Of a stretch of DNA of 64,000 nt, positions 59,549 to 64,000 are shown piece by piece (the stretch's first letter is position 1; each line of letters begins with the position of its first letter). Under the pieces are notes generated by a model. That model made no database searches, had not been told where the DNA came from, and was given only the letters and a program-made list of their open reading frames with translations. The translations under genes and the position numbers were made by a program. Source of the DNA: Streptomyces spinosisporus (GTDB lineage Bacteria > Actinomycetota > Actinomycetes > Streptomycetales > Streptomycetaceae); NCBI RefSeq assembly GCF_022698145.1, contig NZ_JALDAX010000015.1:1-64000 (forward strand), in the 5' to 3' direction.

Positions 59549-60781
59549 ATGGCCGAACACCCCGCCTACCCCGTGGGCCTCCGCCTCACCGGCCGCAAAG
59601 TGGTCGTCCTCGGCGGCGGCCAGGTCGCCCAGCGCCGGCTTCCGGCACTGATCGCGGCAGGCGCGGACGTCCTCCTGGTGTCCCCCGAGGTGACCCCGTC
59701 CGTCGAGGCGATGGCGGACGCGGGCGAGATCTCCTGGCAGCGGCGGCCGTACGCCGAGGGTGATCTGGCGGACGCCTGGTACGCCCTGATCGCCACCAGC
59801 GACGACGAGGCCAACACCGCCGCCTCCGCGGAGGCCGAGCGGCACCGCGTCTGGTGCGTACGCTCCGACGACGCCGACGCGGCCACGGCCTGGACCCCGG
59901 CCACCGGCACCAGTGAGGGCGTGACCGTCGCCGTCCTCACCAGCAGGGCGCGCGGCCGCGACCCCCGCCACACCGCCGCCATCCGCGACGCGGTCGTCGA
60001 GGGCCTGCGCGACGGCACGCTCGTCGCCCCCCACCACCGCACCCGCACACCGGGCGTCGCCCTCGTCGGCGGCGGCCCCGGCGACCCGGACCTGATCACG
60101 GTCCGCGGCCGCCGCCTGCTCGCCGAGGCCGACGTCGTCATCGCCGACCACCTGGGCCCCCGCGACCTGCTCGCCGAACTGCCCGCGAACGTCGAGGTCA
60201 TCGACGCGGCGAAGCTGCCGTACGGCCGCTTCATGGCCCAGGAGGCCATCAACAGCGCGCTGATCGAACACGCCAAGCAGGGCAAGTCGGTGGTACGCCT
60301 CAAGGGCGGCGACCCCTTCGTCTACGGCCGCGGCATGGAGGAGGTCCAGGCGCTCGCCGAGGCAGGCATCCCGTGCACGGTGGTCCCGGGCATCTCCAGC
60401 TCGATCTCCGTGCCGGGCGCGGCGGGCATCCCGGTCACCCACCGGGGCGTCGCCCATGAGTTCACGGTGGTCAGCGGGCACATCGCGCCCGACGACGAGC
60501 GGTCCCTGGTCGACTGGCCGGCCCTCGCCCGACTGACCGGCACGCTGGTGATCCTCATGGGCGTCGGCACCATCGGAAAGGTCGCCGAGACGCTCGTCGC
60601 GCACGGCAGGCCCGCCGACACCCCGGTCGCCGTGGTCCAGGAGGGCACGACGGCCGGGCAGCGCCGCGTGGACGCGACCCTCGCGACGGTGGCGGAGGCC
60701 GTCCGCACGCACGAGGTGAAGGCCCCGTCCGTCATCGTCATCGGCGACGTCGTCGCCGTGGGTCCCCGTCCGGCGGGCTGA
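59549..60781 (+). CDS. siroheme synthase-like: precorrin-2 dehydrogenase + uroporphyrinogen-III C-methyltransferase
   Basis: 410 residues. N-terminal NAD-binding precorrin-2 dehydrogenase (about 1-150, KVVVLGGGQVAQRRLPALIAAGA). C-terminal SUMT (about 160-405: VALVGGGPGDPDLITVRGRRLLAEADVVIADHL, VRLKGGDPFVYGRGMEEV, PCTVVPGISSSISVPGAAGIPVTHRG, VILMGVG). It makes precorrin-2 and onward to sirohydrochlorin, the branch to siroheme and B12. The ferrochelatase function of full CysG is not certain: the middle domain is short. ATG 59549 follows GACGAGGAG. Its role fits with the corrin genes upstream. Confidence 0.92.
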   Translation: MAEHPAYPVGLRLTGRKVVVLGGGQVAQRRLPALIAAGADVLLVSPEVTPSVEAMADAGEISWQRRPYAEGDLADAWYALIATSDDEANTAASAEAERHRVWCVRSDDADAATAWTPATGTSEGVTVAVLTSRARGRDPRHTAAIRDAVVEGLRDGTLVAPHHRTRTPGVALVGGGPGDPDLITVRGRRLLAEADVVIADHLGPRDLLAELPANVEVIDAAKLPYGRFMAQEAINSALIEHAKQGKSVVRLKGGDPFVYGRGMEEVQALAEAGIPCTVVPGISSSISVPGAAGIPVTHRGVAHEFTVVSGHIAPDDERSLVDWPALARLTGTLVILMGVGTIGKVAETLVAHGRPADTPVAVVQEGTTAGQRRVDATLATVAEAVRTHEVKAPSVIVIGDVVAVGPRPAG

Positions 60782-60806
60782 CCCGTCCCGCCGGCCATCC
60801 CGAGCA

Positions 60807-60826
60807 CCCGGGTAACCCCGGGTAAC
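60807..60826 (+). repeat. two tandem CCCGGGTAAC units
   Basis: CCCGGGTAAC at 60807-60816 and immediately at 60817-60826, 54 bp before the SPOUT methyltransferase start. Could be a regulator site or chance. Confidence 0.5.
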
Positions 60827-60879
60827 CCAACCCGTTCCCAGCCGTTGGCACCGCACCCAGGACAAGGCAGTATCACCCT

Positions 60880-61698
60880 GTGGCCGATCTCATCACCGTT
60901 GACGACCCCGACGACCCGCGCCTCGGCGACTACACGGGCCTGACCGACGTCGAACTGCGCCGCAAGCGCGAGCCGGCCGAGGGCCTGTTCATCGCGGAGG
61001 GCGAGAAGGTCATCAGACGGGCCAAGGACGCCGGGTACGAGATGCGCTCGATGCTGCTGTCCGCGAAGTGGGTCGACGTCATGCGCGACGTCATCGACGA
61101 ACTCCCGGCCCCGGTGTACGCGGTCAGCCCGGAACTCGCCGAACAGGTCACCGGCTACCACGTGCACCGCGGCGCGCTCGCCTCCATGCAGCGCAAGCCG
61201 CTGCCGACGGCGGCCGAACTCCTGCAGACCGCCCGCCGGGTCGTCGTGATGGAGTCGGTCAACGACCACACCAACATCGGTGCGATCTTCCGCTCCGCCG
61301 CCGCGCTCGGCATGGACGCGGTCCTGCTCTCCCCGGACTGCGCCGACCCGCTCTACCGCCGCAGCGTCAAGGTCTCGATGGGCGCGGTCTTCTCGGTGCC
61401 GTACGCCCGCCTCGACTCCTGGCCCAAGGCCCTGGAGTCGGTCCGCGACGCCGGCTTCACCCTCCTCGCGCTCACCCCGGACGAGAAGGCCAAGTCCCTC
61501 GACGAGGCCGCCCCGCACCGGATGGACCGGGTCGCCCTGATGCTCGGCGCCGAGGGCGACGGCCTGTCCACCCGGGCCCTGGTCGCGGCCGACGAATGGG
61601 TCCGCATCCCGATGTCCCACGGCGTCGACTCCCTGAACGTCGGCGCGGCGGCCGCGGTCGCCTTCTACGCGGTGGCCACGGGCCGCCCGCAGGCGTAG
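60880..61698 (+). CDS. SPOUT-family (TrmH) RNA 2'-O-methyltransferase
   Basis: 272 residues from GTG 60880. N-terminal substrate domain (about 5-105, PAEGLFIAEGEKVIRRAKDAGY) and SPOUT domain with motif 1 ESVNDHTNIGAIFRSAAALG, motif 2 LMLGAEGDGL and motif 3 VRIPMSHGVDSLNVGAAAA. It differs clearly from the paralogue at 4261. Target RNA unknown. A TATC-containing -10-like stretch ends 4 bp before the GTG, so the mRNA may be leaderless. The Nudix gene starts 3 bp behind. Confidence 0.87.
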   Translation: MADLITVDDPDDPRLGDYTGLTDVELRRKREPAEGLFIAEGEKVIRRAKDAGYEMRSMLLSAKWVDVMRDVIDELPAPVYAVSPELAEQVTGYHVHRGALASMQRKPLPTAAELLQTARRVVVMESVNDHTNIGAIFRSAAALGMDAVLLSPDCADPLYRRSVKVSMGAVFSVPYARLDSWPKALESVRDAGFTLLALTPDEKAKSLDEAAPHRMDRVALMLGAEGDGLSTRALVAADEWVRIPMSHGVDSLNVGAAAAVAFYAVATGRPQA

Positions 61699-61701
61699 CG
61701 G

Positions 61702-62094
61702 ATGATCCGGCGCGAGGCGATCGTCGCGGTCCTGCGCAGAGGTGACCGGGTGCTCGCCATTCGGCGGGGCGCGGCCGTCTCCCGTCCCGGCTACTGGCAG
61801 CCCCTCAGCGGCAAGATCGAGCCGGGGGAGACCCAGGAGCAGGCCGTGGCCCGCGAGGTCATGGAGGAGGTGGGGCTCACGGTCTCCCCGGGCGCCAAGG
61901 TCTGGGAGTCGCAGACCGACGACGGACACTTCCGCCTGCACTGGTGGACGGCGGACGCGTCCGACGGCGCGGTGGTCCCCGACCCCGTCGAGGTCGCCGA
62001 GACGCGCTGGGTCACCCCGCAGGAGTTCCTGGCCCTCGACCCGATCTTCGAGGGCGACCGCGAGTTCTTCGAACGGATCCTGCCGGACCTGTGA
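61702..62094 (+). CDS. Nudix hydrolase (MutT-like)
   Basis: 130 residues from ATG 61702. Nudix box GKIEPGETQEQAVAREVMEEVGL with the REXXEE ligands. N-terminal IVAVLRRGDRVLAIRRGA and size fit MutT-type nucleotide sanitation or dihydroneopterin-triphosphate-like activity; not assigned. Co-transcribed with the methyltransferase. Convergent with the kinase, 10 bp apart. Confidence 0.87.
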   Translation: MIRREAIVAVLRRGDRVLAIRRGAAVSRPGYWQPLSGKIEPGETQEQAVAREVMEEVGLTVSPGAKVWESQTDDGHFRLHWWTADASDGAVVPDPVEVAETRWVTPQEFLALDPIFEGDREFFERILPDL

Positions 62095-62104
62095 CGAGCC
62101 AGGA

Positions 62105-63478
62105 CTACAGCCCCTGCGCCTGCTCCTGCCCTTGCGCGAGCCCTTGTTCGTGTACGACGCCCCGGTCGTGCCCGATCCCGCGCGCGGGACCCTGACAGCC
62201 CTGGGCCGCCGCGATGCCGAGCGCCACGAGCAGCGTCACGACGACGAACACGAACAGCCGCTGGCGCAGCAGCCGCGGATTGGCCGGCCGTCGCCCCGTC
62301 CCCGTCATCCTGGGCGCCGGACGCCCCGTACCACTGCGCGGGGCGGGCCGGTTGCCGGTGCCCGGACGGGCCGTGTTCCGCGCGGAGGGCGTGGGCCGCG
62401 ATCCGGAGCGCTGCGAGGGCGCGGGACCGCCACGGGGGGCGCCGTTGCCCCGCGAGGGAGCCGCACCGCCCCGGACCTGGGACGAGGGCCCGCGGGAACC
62501 GGTGGACGTACCCCGAGGCGCGGGACTTCCCGGGGGACCCTGCGGACGGCGGGGCTCGCGCTGCTGTTCCGGATAGGTCTCGGCGAGCCGCCCGGTGGGC
62601 CGGTCCGCCTCACCGGCGCGGGGCGCGGGCGGCCGGGCGTCGGTCGGCCCCTGGGTCTCGCGGGCGGCGATCTCCTTGAGCCGCAGCGACAGTTGGAGGG
62701 TGCTGGGCCGGTCCTCGGGGTCCTTCGCGAGACAGGCACGCAGTAGCGGAGCCAGCGCGTCCGGAACGCCGTGCAGCTGCGCCTCCTCGTGGACCACGCG
62801 GTACAGCATCACCTCGGAGCTGCCGTGCCCGAAGGGCGAGTCGGCCATGGCGGCGTACGCCAGGGTCGCCCCGAGCGAGAACACGTCCGTGGCCGGGGTG
62901 ACGGCGGCCCCGCGCACCTGCTCCGGCGCGAGGAAGCCGGGGGAGCCCACGGCAGTTCCGACGTGCGTCAGCGTGGACGCGCCGGTCGCCCAGGCGATGC
63001 CGAAGTCGATGATCCGCGGCCCCTTCGGGGACAGCAGGATGTTGGACGGCTTGAGGTCCCGGTGCACGACGCCCGCCTCGTGGACGGCCACGAGCCCCTC
63101 CGAGAGGGCGGCGCCCACGGCCGCGACGTCGGCCGCGCCGAGCGGCCCCCCGTCGGCCACCTTGTCGTGCAGCGAGGGCCCGGGCACGTACTGCGTGGCG
63201 AACCAGGGCCGGTCCGCCTCGAGATCGGCGGCGACGAGCCGCGCCGTGCAACCACCCCTGATCCGCCGCGCCGCCGAGACCTCACGCGCGAACCGCGACC
63301 GAAACTCCTGGTCCTCCGCCAGATCGGGCCGGATGACCTTCAGTGCGACGCGCTGCCCCTTCTTGTCGGAGCCCAGGTACACGACGCCCATCCCGCCCGC
63401 GCCGAGCCGCCTGTGAAGCCTGAACGAGCCGACGACACGCGGGTCCTCGCGCCTCAGGCGCATCATCGCCATCTTCAT
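62105..63478 (-). CDS. membrane Ser/Thr protein kinase (Hanks-type)
   Basis: 457 residues from ATG 63478. Kinase domain about 18-280: glycine loop LGAGGMGVV, VALKVIR (catalytic K47), VVHRDLKPSNILLS (catalytic Asp), IIDFGIAW (DFG), and GSPGFLAPEQV (APE). The activation loop has Ser/Thr (STLTHVGTAVGSPG). A Pro/Arg/Ser/Gly-rich linker (about 285-405) leads to one membrane helix (about 407-428, RLFVFVVVTLLVALGIAAAQ) and a short Gln/Gly-rich outer tail. There are no PASTA repeats or other sensor domain, so ligand sensing is unclear. No known phosphatase is adjacent. Confidence 0.9.
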   Translation of the reverse strand: MKMAMMRLRREDPRVVGSFRLHRRLGAGGMGVVYLGSDKKGQRVALKVIRPDLAEDQEFRSRFAREVSAARRIRGGCTARLVAADLEADRPWFATQYVPGPSLHDKVADGGPLGAADVAAVGAALSEGLVAVHEAGVVHRDLKPSNILLSPKGPRIIDFGIAWATGASTLTHVGTAVGSPGFLAPEQVRGAAVTPATDVFSLGATLAYAAMADSPFGHGSSEVMLYRVVHEEAQLHGVPDALAPLLRACLAKDPEDRPSTLQLSLRLKEIAARETQGPTDARPPAPRAGEADRPTGRLAETYPEQQREPRRPQGPPGSPAPRGTSTGSRGPSSQVRGGAAPSRGNGAPRGGPAPSQRSGSRPTPSARNTARPGTGNRPAPRSGTGRPAPRMTGTGRRPANPRLLRQRLFVFVVVTLLVALGIAAAQGCQGPARGIGHDRGVVHEQGLAQGQEQAQGL

Positions 63479-63674
63479 CCCCGCTGCCCGGTCCGTGTGA
63501 CGTGGCACAGCTTACGTTTCCACGGCCGCCCGCGCGCAGAGGCCGCGCCCTCTCGGCCCGACGGATTGTCAGTGCCGGGTGCGAAACTTGAAGAGTGGTC
63601 AGGGAGCGCCTGAACTGGGGGACTTTGTCCCGCCCGTGATCCCAACCACCCACCGACGAAGGGGGATTGGACCC

Positions 63675-63950
63675 GTGAAGGGTGATCGCGTGGAGATAGT
63701 GGTGGACGCGGGGGACACGACCCGCACCTACGAGGTGGTGGCGAGCAGAGCGGGCCGCAGGGTGGAGACGGCGGTGCGCCGGGGCGTGGTGGAAGTGAGC
63801 GAAGTCACCCGCAGCGGCTCCGTGGTCCGCACGGCGCGTTTCATGGCGAACCGGGTCCTGGCCCTGGTCGAGCAGCCCATCCCCAGGGAGGACAGCTCGG
63901 AAAAGACCGGGCACACCGGGCGCCCCCTCGGGGAAGACCCTGAGACCTAG
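63675..63950 (+). CDS. small conserved protein of unknown function
   Basis: 91 residues from GTG 63675, with GGGGGA 8 bp upstream. The N-terminal half is a compact beta-type sequence (VKGDRVEIVVDAGDTTRTYEVVASRAGRRVETAVRRGVVEVSEVTRSG); the C-terminal 25 residues are polar and disordered. I recognise no family. Divergent from the kinase (197 bp). A start codon-like ATG at 63989 near the right edge may begin another gene but cannot be judged. Confidence 0.65.
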   Translation: MKGDRVEIVVDAGDTTRTYEVVASRAGRRVETAVRRGVVEVSEVTRSGSVVRTARFMANRVLALVEQPIPREDSSEKTGHTGRPLGEDPET

Positions 63951-64000
63951 GTCGCCGTCTCCACCCAGGGGAGTACGGACGGGCGCGATGCTCATCCTCC

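Noticed and set aside
63950..64000. possible gene start at the right edge (ATG 63989)
   Set aside because: Only a few codons are visible; nothing can be supported.

Overview
The window is a high-GC chromosomal segment from a Streptomyces. The evidence is the strongly GC-rich third codon positions, many GTG starts, rare TTA codons, GTGA/ATGA start-stop overlaps, Tat-type signals, an NsdA-like regulator, and a gene order (infC-rpmI-rplT, pheST, argCJBDR, argH, metNIQ, cobalamin genes) that agrees with what I recall of the S. coelicolor chromosome. There is no rRNA, tRNA, insertion sequence, prophage or CRISPR array. This is core chromosome with accessory genes threaded through it.

Layout. 1-2353: a truncated serine beta-lactamase-like hydrolase, an SseB-like protein and a DUF1844 protein. 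2354-10093: translation block infC (ATC start behind an apparent attenuator and a folded leader), rpmI, rplT, a SPOUT rRNA methyltransferase, a PAS histidine kinase and pheST. 10300-20811: regulators and small enzymes (SpoIIE-type phosphatase, NsdA-like TPR regulator, Nudix protein and small membrane protein that both carry TTA codons, 3-hydroxyacyl-CoA dehydrogenase, secreted GHL10 protein, EamA/MocR divergent pair, GNAT protein, a histidine-phosphatase-like protein without catalytic histidines). 20928-25419: secreted GH51 arabinofuranosidase, then an orphan SufS divergent from a CGNR zinc-finger regulator with a shared inverted-repeat operator.

25472-30314 is the arginine operon argCJBDR with an ARG-box promoter; argH (40242-41672) has its own ARG-box promoter. 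Between them, 30432-37636, lies an extracytoplasmic flavin electron-transfer cluster: ApbE flavin transferase, two FMN-binding proteins with flavinylation motifs (one with two tandem domains) and two ferric-reductase-like membrane flavoproteins. It is divergent from an OmpR-type two-component system, with 11-bp-spaced direct repeats in the shared promoter region. An L,D-transpeptidase, a PNPOx-like protein and a secreted protein built from two nearly identical domains follow.

41761-49736: aldo-keto reductase, TetR regulator with a 22-bp palindromic operator plus its DHA2 exporter, PlsC acyltransferase, glycerophosphodiesterase, small sigma-like factor, GNAT protein, two small membrane proteins, HAD hydrolase. 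49809-52749: methionine importer metNIQ preceded by an apparently leaderless Cys/Met-rich leader ORF. 53639-60781: corrin genes, including a 1388-residue protein joining an approximately 800-residue disordered region, a BluB-like domain and CobT. The right end holds a second SPOUT methyltransferase, a Nudix protein, a membrane Ser/Thr kinase and a small conserved protein.
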